59,798 nucleotides of DNA. Origin: a bacterium. Its GTDB lineage: Bacteria; Pseudomonadota; Alphaproteobacteria; Rhizobiales; JAKIUO01. This document shows, piece by piece, positions 8,442-18,783 of this stretch. The notes under the pieces were generated by a model. The model searched no databases. It saw nothing but the letters and a program-made list of their open reading frames with translations, and was not told the origin of the DNA. The stretch is taken from positions 1-59,798 of the forward strand of contig JAAETJ010001080.1 in assembly GCA_024228495.1 (NCBI GenBank), read 5' to 3'. A program made the position numbers and the translations under genes. The first letter of the stretch is position 1. The number at the start of each line of letters is the position of its first letter.

Positions 8442-8467
8442 AATTTTAAAGACCGAAAGAAAACGAT

Positions 8468-10585
8468 ATGTTTGAAATACACAAAGAAGAAATCGAATGG
8501 GGTGGACGTACCCTTTCCCTCGAAACCGGCCGCATCGCCCGTCAGGCCCATGGCTCTGTGCTCGCCAAGTATGGTGACACCACCGTCCTTGCTTGTACCG
8601 TTTCTGAAAAATCAGTACGCCCCGGTATGGATTTTTTCCCCCTCACCGTTCATTACCAAGAAAAAACATTCGCTGCCGGTAAAATCCCAGGTGGATTTTT
8701 CAAGCGCGAAGGCCGCCCCGGTGAAAAAGAAACGCTCACCTGCCGCCTGATTGATCGTCCAATCCGGCCCTTGTTCCCAGATAGCTTCAAAAACGAAACC
8801 CAGATCATCATTACCGTGCTCTCGCACGATCTTGAAAATGATCCAGATATCGTCGCTATGGTCGCAACCTCGGCTGCTCTGACCCTGTCTGGCGTTCCCT
8901 TCATGGGCCCCATTGCTGGCGCACGTGTTGGTTATATCGATGGCGAATATAAATTGAACCCACTGCTTGGCGAAGAAATGGACGCAAGTGATCTCGATCT
9001 CGTGGTTGCTGGTACCAATGACGCCGTTTTGATGGTGGAATCTGAAGCACAAGAGCTTTCCGAAGAAGTGATGCTTGGCGCTGTTATGTTTGGTCACGAG
9101 AAATCAAAACCTATTATTGACATGATCATCAAGCTGGCTGAAAAAGCAGCCAAAGAGCCTTGGGATCTGGTTGATGTCGACAACAGCGCCTATACGGACA
9201 AGGTCGCGCAACTGGCCGAAACTGGTCTACGTGAAGCTTATGCCATCACCGAAAAAACCAAGCGTTCTGGCATGGTGTCTGAGCTGAAGAAAAAAGTTTT
9301 TGACGAACTGATGCCCGAAAAAGACGATGGCACCCAAGCTGTTCTTTTGGGCGACACGTTCAAATCACTTGAGAAAAAAGTCGTGCGCGGCGACCTCATC
9401 AAAACCAAAAAACGTATTGATGGCCGTGATCTCGTAACCGTTCGCCCCATCAAGGCTGAAGTTGGTGTGCTGGATCGTACCCATGGTTCCGCCCTGTTTA
9501 CACGCGGCGAAACACAAGCCCTCGTGGTTACCACGCTTGGTACCGGCGAAGACGAGCAGATCATTGACGCGCTGGAAGGCAGCTATCGCAACAATTTCAT
9601 GTTGCACTATAACTTCCCTCCCTACTCCGTTGGTGAAGCACGCCGCTTTGGTACGCCTGGCCGCCGTGAAATCGGTCACGGCAAACTCGCTTGGCGCGCT
9701 ATTCACCCGCTCCTTCCGGAAAAAGAGAACTTTCCTTACACGATGCGGGTTGTTTCCGAGATCACGGAAAGTAACGGATCCAGCTCAATGGCAACCGTTT
9801 GTGGTACCTCGCTGGCTCTTATGGACGCTGGTGTACCGCTTGAACGCCCGGTCGCTGGAATCGCCATGGGTCTGATCATGGAAGGTGACGACTATGTTGT
9901 TCTGTCCGATATCCTTGGTGACGAAGATCACCTTGGCGATATGGACTTCAAGGTAGCTGGAACCGATCGCGGTATCACCTCCTTGCAGATGGACATCAAA
10001 ATCGCTGGTATCAACGAAGAGATCATGCAGGTTGCGCTGGCCCAGGCCAAAGGCGGCCGCGAGCATATTCTTGGTGAGATGGACAAGGCTCTGCACGGAT
10101 CTCGCGATCATGTTGGTGAATACGCTCCACGCATCGAAGTGATGACCATTCCTGTCAACAAGATCCGTGACCTGATTGGCCCTGGTGGTAATGTTATTCG
10201 TGGCATTTGTGAAGAAACCGGTGCCAAGATCAACGTCACCGACGATGGTACAGTTAAAGTGGCTTCCGCCAATTCTGCCAGCATCGAAGCGGCGATTGAC
10301 GCCATCAACGGCATTTGCGCTGAAGCGGAAGTTGGTAAGATCTACAAAGGCAAGGTCGTAAAAGTCGTCGATTTTGGAGCTTTTGTTAATTTCTTTGGTC
10401 CAAAGGATGGCCTCGTGCATATCTCACAAATGGCCAAAAATCGCGTCAACAAAGTCACGGATGTGGTCAATGAAGGCGACGAAATCTATGTCAAACTGAT
10501 GGGCTTTGATGATCGCGGCAAGGTACGCCTGTCGATGAAAGTCGTCGACCAGGAAACCGGCAAAGAAATCAGCAGTGATGACTAG
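8468..10585 (+). CDS. pnp: Polyribonucleotide nucleotidyltransferase (PNPase)
   Basis: 3'-5' phosphorolytic exoribonuclease, core of the RNA degradosome. 705 aa. Two RNase PH domains (about 1-210 and 310-540; second with [13 protein letters not shown] and the [11 protein letters not shown]-like [14 protein letters not shown] patch), a helical linker between them, KH domain around 550-610 ([15 protein letters not shown]) and C-terminal S1 domain ([17 protein letters not shown]). All catalytic patches seem intact. Start ATG follows the folded leader; ends before a strong terminator, so pnp closes the operon. Confidence 0.97.
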   Translation: MFEIHKEEIEWGGRTLSLETGRIARQAHGSVLAKYGDTTVLACTVSEKSVRPGMDFFPLTVHYQEKTFAAGKIPGGFFKREGRPGEKETLTCRLIDRPIRPLFPDSFKNETQIIITVLSHDLENDPDIVAMVATSAALTLSGVPFMGPIAGARVGYIDGEYKLNPLLGEEMDASDLDLVVAGTNDAVLMVESEAQELSEEVMLGAVMFGHEKSKPIIDMIIKLAEKAAKEPWDLVDVDNSAYTDKVAQLAETGLREAYAITEKTKRSGMVSELKKKVFDELMPEKDDGTQAVLLGDTFKSLEKKVVRGDLIKTKKRIDGRDLVTVRPIKAEVGVLDRTHGSALFTRGETQALVVTTLGTGEDEQIIDALEGSYRNNFMLHYNFPPYSVGEARRFGTPGRREIGHGKLAWRAIHPLLPEKENFPYTMRVVSEITESNGSSSMATVCGTSLALMDAGVPLERPVAGIAMGLIMEGDDYVVLSDILGDEDHLGDMDFKVAGTDRGITSLQMDIKIAGINEEIMQVALAQAKGGREHILGEMDKALHGSRDHVGEYAPRIEVMTIPVNKIRDLIGPGGNVIRGICEETGAKINVTDDGTVKVASANSASIEAAIDAINGICAEAEVGKIYKGKVVKVVDFGAFVNFFGPKDGLVHISQMAKNRVNKVTDVVNEGDEIYVKLMGFDDRGKVRLSMKVVDQETGKEISSDD

Positions 10586-10626
10586 TCCTGGTGCCAAAAG
10601 GAAGCTCTTTTGGCAAATCTAAATCT

Positions 10627-10667
10627 AAAAGCGGCCCTTTCAGCAATGATAGGGACGCTTTTTTTTC
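10627..10667 (+). terminator. Rho-independent terminator of pnp
   Basis: AAAAGCG / CGCTTTT outer stem with CCCT / AGGG inner stem, followed by eight T residues from 10659. Confidence 0.85.
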
Positions 10668-10734
10668 TTGATCGGCGAAATACCGTTCATCCTGGATCAA
10701 ATACGAAATATCAGAGAAAGCATGAATAATCTAC

Positions 10735-10757
10735 CCCCTCTCCCCATGAGAGAGGGG
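10735..10757. repeat. GC-rich hairpin CCCCTCTC / GAGAGGGG
   Basis: Eight-bp perfect stem (10735-10742 and 10750-10757) followed by CGGGGTGAG. It has the look of the dispersed CCCTCTCC-type extragenic repeats common in bacterial genomes; only one copy is in the window, so dispersion cannot be tested here. Confidence 0.5.
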
Positions 10758-10853
10758 CGGGGTGAGAAGGTAAATTTCTAGCTTGTTTGATGATTTCGTA
10801 CGATATATATCGATTCCATCTTTTTGTCGCGAGAGGATTGTCTGAATACGAAC

Positions 10854-11630
10854 ATGCTTATGGAAACTGCTCTTCTCTTTATCGCCGGTTTTTTTGGCGG
10901 GGCATTGAACTCGATAGCGGGGGGCGGCAGCTTTATCACCTTCCCCGCGCTGATTGCAGCCGGGGTGCCCGCCATCAGTGCTAATGCCACCAATACATTC
11001 GCGTCCATGCCGGGTTACATGGCTGGTGCTTGGGTATTGCGCCATAACATTATAAAGGCGCGTAAAAAGCTTCCCCTGACCGTGATCATCGCCTTCATCG
11101 GCGGCATTATCGGAGCCTGGCTTTTACTTCGCACTCCCCCGACTCGCTTTGTCGAGATCATTCCATGGCTTTTGCTATTTGCGACCATGCTCTTTATCAC
11201 TGGCAGCAAGATTAATCAATGGATCGGGCATCACACCAAACATCATCGCCACGCTTCGATTATCGGCACCCTCTTTCTTTCAGGCCTCTTGCTGATCATA
11301 TGTATTTATGGCGGGTTCTTTAATGCGGGATTCGGGATCATCGGCCTGTCTTATCTGGCACTGGCGGGCATGAGCGACATTCGCACGATGGCGGGTCTCA
11401 AGCTGGTGATTTCCAGCTGCGTTTCCAGCATCGCTGTGGTTTATTTCATCATGGAGAGCGCCATTGCCTGGCAACCAGGCCTCGCCGTTCTTGCTGGCAC
11501 AGTCTCAGGGGGCGCCATCAGCGCTCATATCGCGCGCCACCTACCCCAAACAATTGTGAGAAACTTCGTCATCATCGCGAGCATTTGCATCACCAGCTGG
11601 TTCTTTTATGATGTCTATTGGAGAAGGTAA
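10854..11630 (+). CDS. TSUP (TauE/SafE) family membrane transporter
   Basis: Probable inner-membrane anion exporter of the sulfite exporter TauE/SafE family. About 258 aa from ATG 10854 with 7-8 hydrophobic segments; the family repeats are visible at the N terminus (FGGALNSIAGGGSFITFP) and again mid-protein (YGGFFNAGFGIIGL). A TTG at 10824 would extend it by ten residues that look non-membrane. Stands alone between the pnp terminator and an oppositely oriented acetyltransferase gene. Substrate cannot be told. Confidence 0.85.
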   Translation: MLMETALLFIAGFFGGALNSIAGGGSFITFPALIAAGVPAISANATNTFASMPGYMAGAWVLRHNIIKARKKLPLTVIIAFIGGIIGAWLLLRTPPTRFVEIIPWLLLFATMLFITGSKINQWIGHHTKHHRHASIIGTLFLSGLLLIICIYGGFFNAGFGIIGLSYLALAGMSDIRTMAGLKLVISSCVSSIAVVYFIMESAIAWQPGLAVLAGTVSGGAISAHIARHLPQTIVRNFVIIASICITSWFFYDVYWRR

Positions 11631-11648
11631 TTTTTGGGCGGCAGCGCC

Positions 11649-12122
11649 TTAAAGATATAATTTGAAACCTGTATGGGAGGCTTCAAAGCCCAACTTCTCA
11701 TAAAATTTTAGCGCATCGGAGCGCGTATTATTACTCGTCAGCTGAACGATTTTGCATCCCCTAATTTTTGCCTGATCAATCGCATACTGGATCATTAGCT
11801 TGCCCAGCCCGCGCCCCTGAAACTCTTTCGAGACGCGCACGCCCTCGATCTGGCAGCGCTTTGCACCCCTAAATGTGAGATTGGGAATGATGGTGATTTG
11901 CGCACAGCCAATCACCTTATCTGCCAGCTTGATAATCAAAACAGCATTACTTTGGGATTGTTCAATATCCGCAAAGGCCACGTCATAATCCGATCGCGTA
12001 CTCGCCATTGATTGCTCCCGCAAGCGACCCAAAGGATCATCTGACAAAAGGGCTATGATCTCATCAAGATCTCGTCTTGTCGCGGTACAAAACTCATATT
12101 TTTCATCAGTTTCTGGGGCCAT
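11649..12122 (-). CDS. GNAT family N-acetyltransferase
   Basis: 157-aa acetyl-CoA-dependent acetyltransferase. Motif A is clear: IEGVRVSKEFQGRGLGKLMI, with the R/Q-x-x-G-x-G/A acetyl-CoA loop, then the SNNTRSDALKFYEKLGF motif B close to the C terminus. I start it at ATG 12122; a GTG two codons upstream is also possible. Convergent with the TSUP gene, 18 bp apart. Substrate unknown. Confidence 0.85.
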   Translation of the reverse strand: MAPETDEKYEFCTATRRDLDEIIALLSDDPLGRLREQSMASTRSDYDVAFADIEQSQSNAVLIIKLADKVIGCAQITIIPNLTFRGAKRCQIEGVRVSKEFQGRGLGKLMIQYAIDQAKIRGCKIVQLTSNNTRSDALKFYEKLGFEASHTGFKLYL

Positions 12123-12611
12123 GGTCACGCTCGTTGAATTTAACTGTAATCCATAAAGACATAACGACCATGTCGCTATTCATCAAGACTGCATCAAGTC
12201 AGCAAGGCGAACGAGTTCGCTCGCAGCTCACAGCGAGCTCGGCGTGCTCATGACTAAGCATCATGCGCCCGACATCGGCCCAGTAAATGAAGGTAACGCG
12301 GGCCTTTGCCTATTTATCTGCACGTCTCGAAACGACAAGCAATGTACGGATATAATCGATGCGCCTTTGATCAACCTCGCGTATGGCTGCGGCCGCCGCC
12401 GCATTTACTATCGCCCAGGATCGCACCGCTCGCTCAAGCTGCTGATCACCTGTACCTGATACAATCAACAAGGTGAAGACGCTTTTCCAAATGGGGCAAG
12501 GCAAAACGAAAAAATCAGGAAGCGGGGCTCTCCGCATCCTGATCTTTCAGTGTATCCAGATGGTTAGTGACATCCTGGATTAGGTTTTGGCAAAACTAAT
12601 ATTTGCCAAGA
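12123..12611. other. Gene-poor stretch between GNAT and L,D-transpeptidase
   Basis: No gene I can support. It holds short dyads (GCGAAC-GA-GTTCGC near 12207-12220; GCTCGC / GCGAGC next to it) and a 75-codon minus-strand frame (12310-12537) without a ribosome-binding site. The local codon use of that frame looks vaguely protein-like, so the region could be a degraded gene. Confidence 0.4.
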
Positions 12612-13415
12612 TTAATATTGCCAGCTGAAGATCCGGCCATGTGACGTACGTCTCACGCGTCTTGTCGGGCGACCAATTCTGATGCGGCGCGTATTGGCAG
12701 CGGGGCGGCGGCGGGCACTATAGCTGACATAGTTGCCGGCATATCCCGTATAATTGTCCCAGCTGGTACGGCGTGGACGAGAAGCTCGTGCATAGCGCTT
12801 TTTAAAGCCGCGTGACTTGGGTGTCGATCCTGCAATCTTGATACGGGTTCCTGCTTTTTTATATCTTTGTACCAACTTGAAAAACTTTTTCGCATTCCCG
12901 GGAGACAGACGCACACAACCGTGTGACGCAGGGTTGCCAAGCCGCCGGACAGCACCTGTCGCATGAATCGCATAACCGCCACGGAAAAATACCGAATGAG
13001 GCATGGGGGCATTATCATATTTCTTCGAATAATGTATTGAGGTCATATAATAGGGCTTGTAAGAACCGGTTGGCGTATGATGGCCTTTGGCACCGCTGGA
13101 AATTTTCCAGTTATGCTTGACCTTGCCATCCACCAGAATATTCATAGTTTGGGAACTCAGATTGATTTTAGCAACCAAACGTTCTGGAATTCTCTTTTTA
13201 ACTGTTTTCTTTTTGGAGATTTTTTCTGGCTGAGCAGCTGGTTTTGCCATCTCAACAGCAGCAGGTGTTTCAGTCGCCGCTATTTTACCGTTTTTTTCAA
13301 CCGTCAAAGCAGCCAGCTTGTATGATTGGCCGATATCAGCCTCTTCCGCCATCGCGGGTCTGGCCATAAGACACACTATAAACGTGGCACCTAAAAGTGC
13401 ATAATTTTTACGCAT
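12612..13415 (-). CDS. L,D-transpeptidase (YkuD family), exported
   Basis: 267 aa. Signal peptide (residues 1-23, ...ARPAMA). YkuD domain from about residue 78 to 185 with the catalytic signature: His151 in AIHATG and SHGCVRL with catalytic Cys167. Acts in the periplasm on peptidoglycan stem peptides (3-3 cross-links or protein anchoring). The C-terminal 80 residues are unusually rich in Arg, Ser and Tyr (RRPAANTRRIRIGRPTRR), suggesting a basic wall-binding tail. Monocistronic by position. Confidence 0.92.
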   Translation of the reverse strand: MRKNYALLGATFIVCLMARPAMAEEADIGQSYKLAALTVEKNGKIAATETPAAVEMAKPAAQPEKISKKKTVKKRIPERLVAKINLSSQTMNILVDGKVKHNWKISSGAKGHHTPTGSYKPYYMTSIHYSKKYDNAPMPHSVFFRGGYAIHATGAVRRLGNPASHGCVRLSPGNAKKFFKLVQRYKKAGTRIKIAGSTPKSRGFKKRYARASRPRRTSWDNYTGYAGNYVSYSARRRPAANTRRIRIGRPTRRVRRTSHGRIFSWQY

Positions 13416-13773
13416 AACATTCCCTAATTAAAACACTAGCTTCAATAAACCCGGAGTGTCTCTCAAACTTATTTTTTTCCAGAGCCCCAAAGGTCCTAAG
13501 TTCATATGACCGAAAATACAAAAACAATCGCCGCCACACAAGAAGAAATCTATGGTAAACTGGCTAATATTCACCTAGCAGATAAGGTTAATGGAATATG
13601 AACAAGGCCTATAGTTTACAAATGCTTAAAATAGTGGAAACAGCTTTTTACACTTGCGACCAATGGAATCGTATGGAGGAAGCACCAACCACATCATGAT
13701 CCCTTGTCCCCTTCATGAAGATTATGGCATAAGAGCCCTAAGATGAATGTTGAAATCAGGGGATCAAGCAAAC
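13416..13773. other. Intergenic region, no confident gene
   Basis: Divergent promoter region of the L,D-transpeptidase and RNase D genes. The only open frame of note is 31 codons at 13506-13601 (+), starting MTENTKTIAATQEE; it lacks a clear ribosome-binding site. The RNase D ribosome-binding site (GGGGA) is near 13759. Confidence 0.4.
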
Positions 13774-14388
13774 ATGACGATTGAATTACACAAGGGTGAC
13801 CTGCCAGATGGCATCGATTTTGGTTCCTCGGTAGCCATTGATACGGAAACACTTGGCCTCAACCCCATGCGGGATCGCTTGTGTCTAGTGCAGCTGTCAT
13901 CAGGGGACGGCAACGCCCATCTCGTGCAGTTTGCCAAAGACGAGTATAACGCCCCCAATCTGAAGGCATTGCTGGCTGATGCGGATGTCTCCAAGATCTT
14001 TCATTTTGCACGCTTTGACATTGCCACGCTCTACCATCACCTCGGCGTCATGACCACACCGGTCTATTGCACGAAGATCGCCTCCAAACTAACCCGCACC
14101 TATACCTCCTATCATGGTCTGAAAGATCTGTGCCGCGAACTTGCTGAAGTCGAGATTTCAAAACAACAGCAGAGTTCCGACTGGGGCACCGACAACCTTA
14201 GCGAAGATCAAAAGAAATATGCAGCCTCTGACGTCTTGTATTTGCACAAGTTGCGCGATGAGCTTGAAATTCGACTGGCCCGTGAAAACCGCACCGAACT
14301 GGCCGCCAACTGTTTCGACTTTCTCCCCACAAGAGCCTTGCTTGATCTGCAAGGATGGCCCGAAACAGACATATTCTCTCATTCATAA
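13774..14388 (+). CDS. rnd: Ribonuclease D (short form)
   Basis: 3'-5' exoribonuclease of the DEDDy family, acting on tRNA and other structured RNA 3' ends. 204 aa from ATG 13774 (GGGGA upstream). ExoI motif AIDTETLGL (Asp23, Glu25), ExoII motif FHFARFDIATLY, ExoIII motif YAASDVLYLHKL. It ends after the exonuclease domain and has no HRDC domains, the short type common in Alphaproteobacteria. Precedes lptC by 120 bp. Confidence 0.9.
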   Translation: MTIELHKGDLPDGIDFGSSVAIDTETLGLNPMRDRLCLVQLSSGDGNAHLVQFAKDEYNAPNLKALLADADVSKIFHFARFDIATLYHHLGVMTTPVYCTKIASKLTRTYTSYHGLKDLCRELAEVEISKQQQSSDWGTDNLSEDQKKYAASDVLYLHKLRDELEIRLARENRTELAANCFDFLPTRALLDLQGWPETDIFSHS

Positions 14389-14508
14389 GGAAGCGTTCGG
14401 GCATAAGGGAGCGTTCGGGCGGCCAAATATGCAGACATGCCGAATTCTAACCGTATTGATCGACTAAAAATAACTTGAATCCTCAAAGGAACCAACAGAC
14501 CCGATATT

Positions 14509-15195
14509 ATGCATAATGCCGCCCCACAATTTCAGTCTGCTGATCTTGCTGATCTTCCCAATATTTTGTCTAAGGAGGACCAACAAAAAGCCTTTGGAAA
14601 AGCCAAGCGCCACACTTATGCGGCCAAGGCGTTGAAATTTTTACTGCCCTTGTTGTCTCTTGGTATTCTAAGCCTATATTTTGTCCCCAATGGCTCCAAC
14701 CCTGTTTCACTGGACCTTCCTGTGAGCATCGAGGGGATTGATCTGTCGAGTGAAGGTCTCAAAATGATCAATCCGCGCTATTCCGGGGGTAATGACAAGC
14801 TTGGCCGCTATAAAATTGAAGCGGAATATGCCCTGCAGCAGATCACCAAAACACATCTATTGGCACTGCATAAAATATCAGGCTTCCTCGAGCAGCCAAA
14901 CAAGAAATGGATCAAAATGATTGCCAACAAAGGCAGTTATAATACCAAAAGTGAGAAAATGACCCTGCAAGGCAATATTCTCATCACCTCCAATCAGGGT
15001 ATGGGAGTAAAAATGAAAAGTGCTGATATCGATATGAAAACGCAAACAATCACCACCGCTCAACCAGTGCACATGATACTAAATGAAAATACCATTGATG
15101 CCGCAGCCATGACTCTGTCGAGTGCACAAAAAAGTGTCTTGTTCAGTGGCGGCGTCAAAGTCTCACTACAAAAAAACAAACCACTGACAAAATAG
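14509..15195 (+). CDS. lptC: LPS export protein LptC
   Basis: Bitopic inner-membrane protein that passes LPS from LptBFG to LptA. 228 aa: one membrane segment (about residues 43-62, KFLLPLLSLGILSLYFV), then a periplasmic beta-jellyroll with YKIEAEYALQ, a GSYNTKSEKMTLQGNI segment and GMGVKMKSADIDM, typical of LptC. The gene precedes lptA, which supports the assignment more than sequence alone since LptC diverges strongly. Confidence 0.85.
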   Translation: MHNAAPQFQSADLADLPNILSKEDQQKAFGKAKRHTYAAKALKFLLPLLSLGILSLYFVPNGSNPVSLDLPVSIEGIDLSSEGLKMINPRYSGGNDKLGRYKIEAEYALQQITKTHLLALHKISGFLEQPNKKWIKMIANKGSYNTKSEKMTLQGNILITSNQGMGVKMKSADIDMKTQTITTAQPVHMILNENTIDAAAMTLSSAQKSVLFSGGVKVSLQKNKPLTK

Positions 15196-15223
15196 GCCCT
15201 TGTTTGGGCCATGAAGAAAAGAG

Positions 15224-16024
15224 ATGATGAATAGAATACTCCACAAGACAGGCAATCAAATGCGCATGAAACATCTAAATCGAGCCATTGCCATGAGCCT
15301 TGGTGGACACAAGGGGAGGCCGCTCTCCTTAGCCCGTTGGCTTGCTTGGCCGCTGTTTGTCTTGTCAATATTACTGTCTTTTTCAAACCTGAATGCTATT
15401 CATGCGCAATCCATTGCTGATAGCTTTGGCGGTTTTTCCAATAAGAATAACAAAGATCCCATCAAGATCGAAGCCGATACGCTTGAAGTCCTTGACGACA
15501 AGAAAATCGCCATTTTCAGTGGTAATGTCAAAGTCGTTCAGGGCAAGTTTCAGCTAGTCTCCAAAAAACTTGAAGTGACCTATTCCAGCGGCGCTGGCGG
15601 CAAGAAGGGAAAATCTGGCATCAAGCGCATTGATGCTACCGGCAAGGTGGCGATCACCACCCCCGACAACCAATCGGCGACTGCCAGCTGGGCAAAATTT
15701 GATGTGCTGGCAAAGATTGTCACCATTGGCGGAAATGTAGTGCTTTCACAAAGCGGCAATGTGATGCGCGGTGACACGCTCGTCATTGACCTCAATACAG
15801 GTCGATCAAAGTTCCGTACGACCGCCCCGGTAACAAGCGGTAAAAAAGGCAAGCGGCCCCGCATCTCTGGAGTGTTCTTTCCCGGTAAAGCCAAAGCTCA
15901 GGCCAAAGCCAAAAAAGCTGCCGGTAAGAACCAGACAAAAAAACCAGAGACACAGAAAAAAACTCAATCTACTAACAAACCTCCTCTTCCCTGGCAGAAG
16001 AAAAACTCGTCAGGAAATCAATAA
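15224..16024 (+). CDS. lptA: LPS transport periplasmic protein LptA
   Basis: Periplasmic bridge protein for LPS transport. 266 aa; long N-terminal leader with hydrophobic stretch WPLFVLSILLSFSNLNAI and likely cleavage after AIHA; OstA/LptA domain with PIKIEADTLEVLDDKKIAIFSG and VVLSQSGNVMRGDTLVIDL. The C terminus is a low-complexity Lys/Ala/Gln tail (about 45 residues), typical of alphaproteobacterial LptA. Start uncertain: ATG at 15227 or the internal ATGs at 15260 and 15266 would shorten the unusually long leader. Confidence 0.88.
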   Translation: MMNRILHKTGNQMRMKHLNRAIAMSLGGHKGRPLSLARWLAWPLFVLSILLSFSNLNAIHAQSIADSFGGFSNKNNKDPIKIEADTLEVLDDKKIAIFSGNVKVVQGKFQLVSKKLEVTYSSGAGGKKGKSGIKRIDATGKVAITTPDNQSATASWAKFDVLAKIVTIGGNVVLSQSGNVMRGDTLVIDLNTGRSKFRTTAPVTSGKKGKRPRISGVFFPGKAKAQAKAKKAAGKNQTKKPETQKKTQSTNKPPLPWQKKNSSGNQ

Positions 16025-16110
16025 GGCGAACTCAGAGGCTCAAGATTGGATTATGGTCCCGTCTATGCGACAATGACGTAGACGGAGCTCACACAGGATT
16101 TGCGATTATC

Positions 16111-16953
16111 GTGCTGAAGATATTATCATTTGGAAAAAAGGCTTCCCAAACGGGTGATAGCGGTGCGGATGCGTCCAACCAATCCTCTCCCCTTGTGCCA
16201 GTTCGCCACCAGCACGAACCCATTGCGGGAGAAGGCTGGTTGACGGTCCATTCGGTATGGAAATCCTATAAGGGCCGCCCTGTTGTGCGCGGCGCATCTT
16301 TATCAGTTGGTCGCGGCGAGTCTGTTGGCCTGCTTGGCCCAAACGGCGCTGGCAAAACCACTGTCTTTTACATGATCACCGGTCTTGTTGCTCCCGACAA
16401 AGGACAAATTCAAATCGATGGCCATGATGTAACGCTCCTGCCCATGTATCGTCGCGCCCGTCTTGGCGTTGGCTATTTGCCACAGCAAGAGTCAATTTTT
16501 CGCGGCCTCAGCGTTGAAAAAAATATCAACGCCGTACTCGAACTCGTTGAACCTGACAAAAAACGCCGACGGGGGCAGTTAGATGCCTTACTCGAAGAAT
16601 TCCATATCTCCCATTTGCGCAAATCAAAGGCCATCGCCTTGTCGGGGGGTGAGCGTCGCCGCCTCGAGATCGCCAGAGCACTGGCCAGTCGTCCCTCATT
16701 CGTGCTGCTTGATGAACCATTTGCTGGTGTTGATCCCATCGCCATCAATGATATTCGTATCCTGGTGCGCCATTTGACCCAGCGCGGCATTGGCGTGCTG
16801 ATCACCGATCACAGTGCCAGAGAGACCCTGTCGATCACCGATCGCACCTATATCATCGCCGAAGGACAGGTGCTCACGCACGGTACGCCTTATGAAATCG
16901 CCCACAATGAAGAAGTGCGACGTGTCTACCTTGGTGAAGATTTTATTCTTTAG
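16111..16953 (+). CDS. lptB: LPS export ABC transporter ATPase LptB
   Basis: Cytoplasmic ATPase that powers LPS extraction. Walker A GPNGAGKTT (residues 76-84), Q-loop in YLPQQESIFRGLSVEKN, signature LSGGERRRLEIARAL, Walker B FVLLDEPFAGVDP, H-loop ITDHSARET. Starts with GTG and carries a ~42-residue N-terminal extension before the ATPase core, as in other alphaproteobacterial LptB. Together with LptC and LptA it forms an operon; LptF/LptG lie elsewhere. Confidence 0.95.
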   Translation: MLKILSFGKKASQTGDSGADASNQSSPLVPVRHQHEPIAGEGWLTVHSVWKSYKGRPVVRGASLSVGRGESVGLLGPNGAGKTTVFYMITGLVAPDKGQIQIDGHDVTLLPMYRRARLGVGYLPQQESIFRGLSVEKNINAVLELVEPDKKRRRGQLDALLEEFHISHLRKSKAIALSGGERRRLEIARALASRPSFVLLDEPFAGVDPIAINDIRILVRHLTQRGIGVLITDHSARETLSITDRTYIIAEGQVLTHGTPYEIAHNEEVRRVYLGEDFIL

Positions 16954-17199
16954 TAACCATTTTACAAACTCCCAAGCTCCCCTTTTTCCACCTAAAAACC
17001 TCAATTTTACGCACTTTACTCCTGTTTTTTGGAGCATTTCAACCGTTTTTCCCGGCTCGATGGTCAGATGTTGTTGAGGATTTAGGTTTATAAGCGAAAC
17101 TAAGATACAATCAAATGGCGATCTGATCTTCACTGACTCGAAAAGAGTTAGAGCAAAGATTAGAACAAAGGCACAATTCGCTCAGGAATAGGCAAGAGA

Positions 17200-18783
17200 A
17201 TGGCACTGTCTGTAAAACTTGAATTTCGGCAAAGCCAATCGCTGGTGATGACGCCGCAGCTACAGCAAGCGATCAAGCTGTTGCAACTGTCCAATCTTGA
17301 GCTCAACGAATTTGTCAATGCAGAACTTGAGCGCAACCCCCTGCTAGAGCGAAAAGAGCAAGAAGAAGGCGCCCCTCTGGAGCCACAAGATGATCGCCCC
17401 GGCGACATCAGTGCCAAAGATCAGGACAAAAAGGACGGGAGCTCACAAGACGGCGATAAATCCGAGTCTGTAAACGAAACAACTGACAGCTTTAGTGATC
17501 TTGCAAGTGAAAGCGGCCAGCAAGAGCGTGTCTCCGACCTTGATAGTAATTTTGACGATGTCTACCCGGATGCTGGAGCTCTTGCACCATCGGCAGGGCT
17601 TGATAGCGGCTGGCAGCAGCTTGGCTCTGGTGGCGGACGCGGATTTGACAGCAGTGACAATAATCTTGAGGCCTATGTTGCCGAGACCATTTCACTGCGC
17701 GATCATCTTGTCAGACAATTGCATCTCACCATCAGCGATCCCGTGCAGTTGATCATTGGCCAATATCTGATCGACATGATCGATGATACGGGCTATTTGC
17801 GCAGTGACCTTGAGGAACTGGCCGATCAGCTTGGCACCTCGTTAGAAGTTGTTGAACGCACCTTGCATGTGATGCAAGCGTTTGAACCAAGCGGCGTATT
17901 CGCCCGCGACATTGGCGAATGTCTGGCCATTCAGCTTTATGATCAAGGTGATCTCACACCGTTGATGCAAACGTTATGCGATCATCTTGAGCTTCTTGGC
18001 ACCCACAAGATCAAAGAATTGAAGCGGGCTGTCGGGGTTGATATGGACGAATTAGGCGAAATGATCGCCCATATTCGCCAGCTCAATCCAAAACCTGGAC
18101 ATGAGTTTGATCAAGCAATGGTACAGCCAATTGTACCCGATGTGTTTGTGCGCCAGATCAGCAATGGTGGCTGGCATGTGGAATTGAATAGCGAAACGCT
18201 ACCGCGCATATTGGTCAATCGCACCTATTATACCACCGTCTCAAAGGGCGCTCGCTCCTCAGATGACAAAACCTATTTGTCTGAATGTCTCAATACCGCC
18301 AACTGGCTCACAAAAAGCCTTGATCAACGCGCCCGCACCATTTTGAAGGTCGCCCAGGAAGTAGTACGCCAGCAAGACGCGTTTTTTGTCCATGGCATTG
18401 AGTATTTGCGCCCGCTTAATCTCAAAACCGTCGCCGAAGCCATTGAAATGCACGAAAGCACTGTCTCTCGCGTTACTTCAAACAAATATATCGGCACGCC
18501 GCGCGGCGTCTTCGAATTGAAGTATTTCTTCACCTCGGCAATTGCCTCTTCAGAAAATGGTGAAGCCTACTCCTCTGAAAGCGTGCGCTACAAGATCAAG
18601 CAATTGATCGATGCAGAACCTGCTACCAAAGTGCTGTCCGATGACAAAATCGTCACCTTGTTGCGCGATGACGGGGTAGATATTGCACGGCGCACTGTCG
18701 CCAAATATCGCGAAGCCCTGCACATACCCTCCAGTGTGCAACGCCGCCGCCAAAAGAAAATGGAACTGGCGCAAGCTGGTTGA
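17200..18783 (+). CDS. rpoN: RNA polymerase sigma-54 factor RpoN
   Basis: Alternative sigma factor for -24/-12 promoters, needing AAA+ activators such as the DctD proteins here. 527 aa. Region I Gln/Leu-rich segment (SLVMTPQLQQAIKLLQLSNL), acidic region II (about 50-130), core-binding region III, HTH around ESTVSRVTSNKYIGTPRGVF and the diagnostic RpoN box (ARRTVAKYRE, about residues 497-506). Upstream 246 bp hold no gene. Follows lptB, the conserved order. Confidence 0.97.
   Translation: MALSVKLEFRQSQSLVMTPQLQQAIKLLQLSNLELNEFVNAELERNPLLERKEQEEGAPLEPQDDRPGDISAKDQDKKDGSSQDGDKSESVNETTDSFSDLASESGQQERVSDLDSNFDDVYPDAGALAPSAGLDSGWQQLGSGGGRGFDSSDNNLEAYVAETISLRDHLVRQLHLTISDPVQLIIGQYLIDMIDDTGYLRSDLEELADQLGTSLEVVERTLHVMQAFEPSGVFARDIGECLAIQLYDQGDLTPLMQTLCDHLELLGTHKIKELKRAVGVDMDELGEMIAHIRQLNPKPGHEFDQAMVQPIVPDVFVRQISNGGWHVELNSETLPRILVNRTYYTTVSKGARSSDDKTYLSECLNTANWLTKSLDQRARTILKVAQEVVRQQDAFFVHGIEYLRPLNLKTVAEAIEMHESTVSRVTSNKYIGTPRGVFELKYFFTSAIASSENGEAYSSESVRYKIKQLIDAEPATKVLSDDKIVTLLRDDGVDIARRTVAKYREALHIPSSVQRRRQKKMELAQAG

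Noticed and set aside
8612-9097. 161-codon antisense frame inside pnp
   Set aside because: It lies opposite a fully conserved gene, has no recognisable domain, and arises from the coding bias of pnp.
10735-10757. CCCCTCTC hairpin as a second pnp terminator
   Set aside because: No T-run follows and a full terminator lies 70 bp upstream; listed as extragenic repeat instead.
12310-12537. 75-codon minus-strand frame between GNAT and L,D-transpeptidase
   Set aside because: No ribosome-binding site at proper distance, stop codon 3 codons upstream of the ATG, no recognised family; recorded only as possible gene remnant.
13506-13601. 31-codon frame MTENTKTIAATQEE...
   Set aside because: No Shine-Dalgarno and no neighbour relation; length is within chance expectation.
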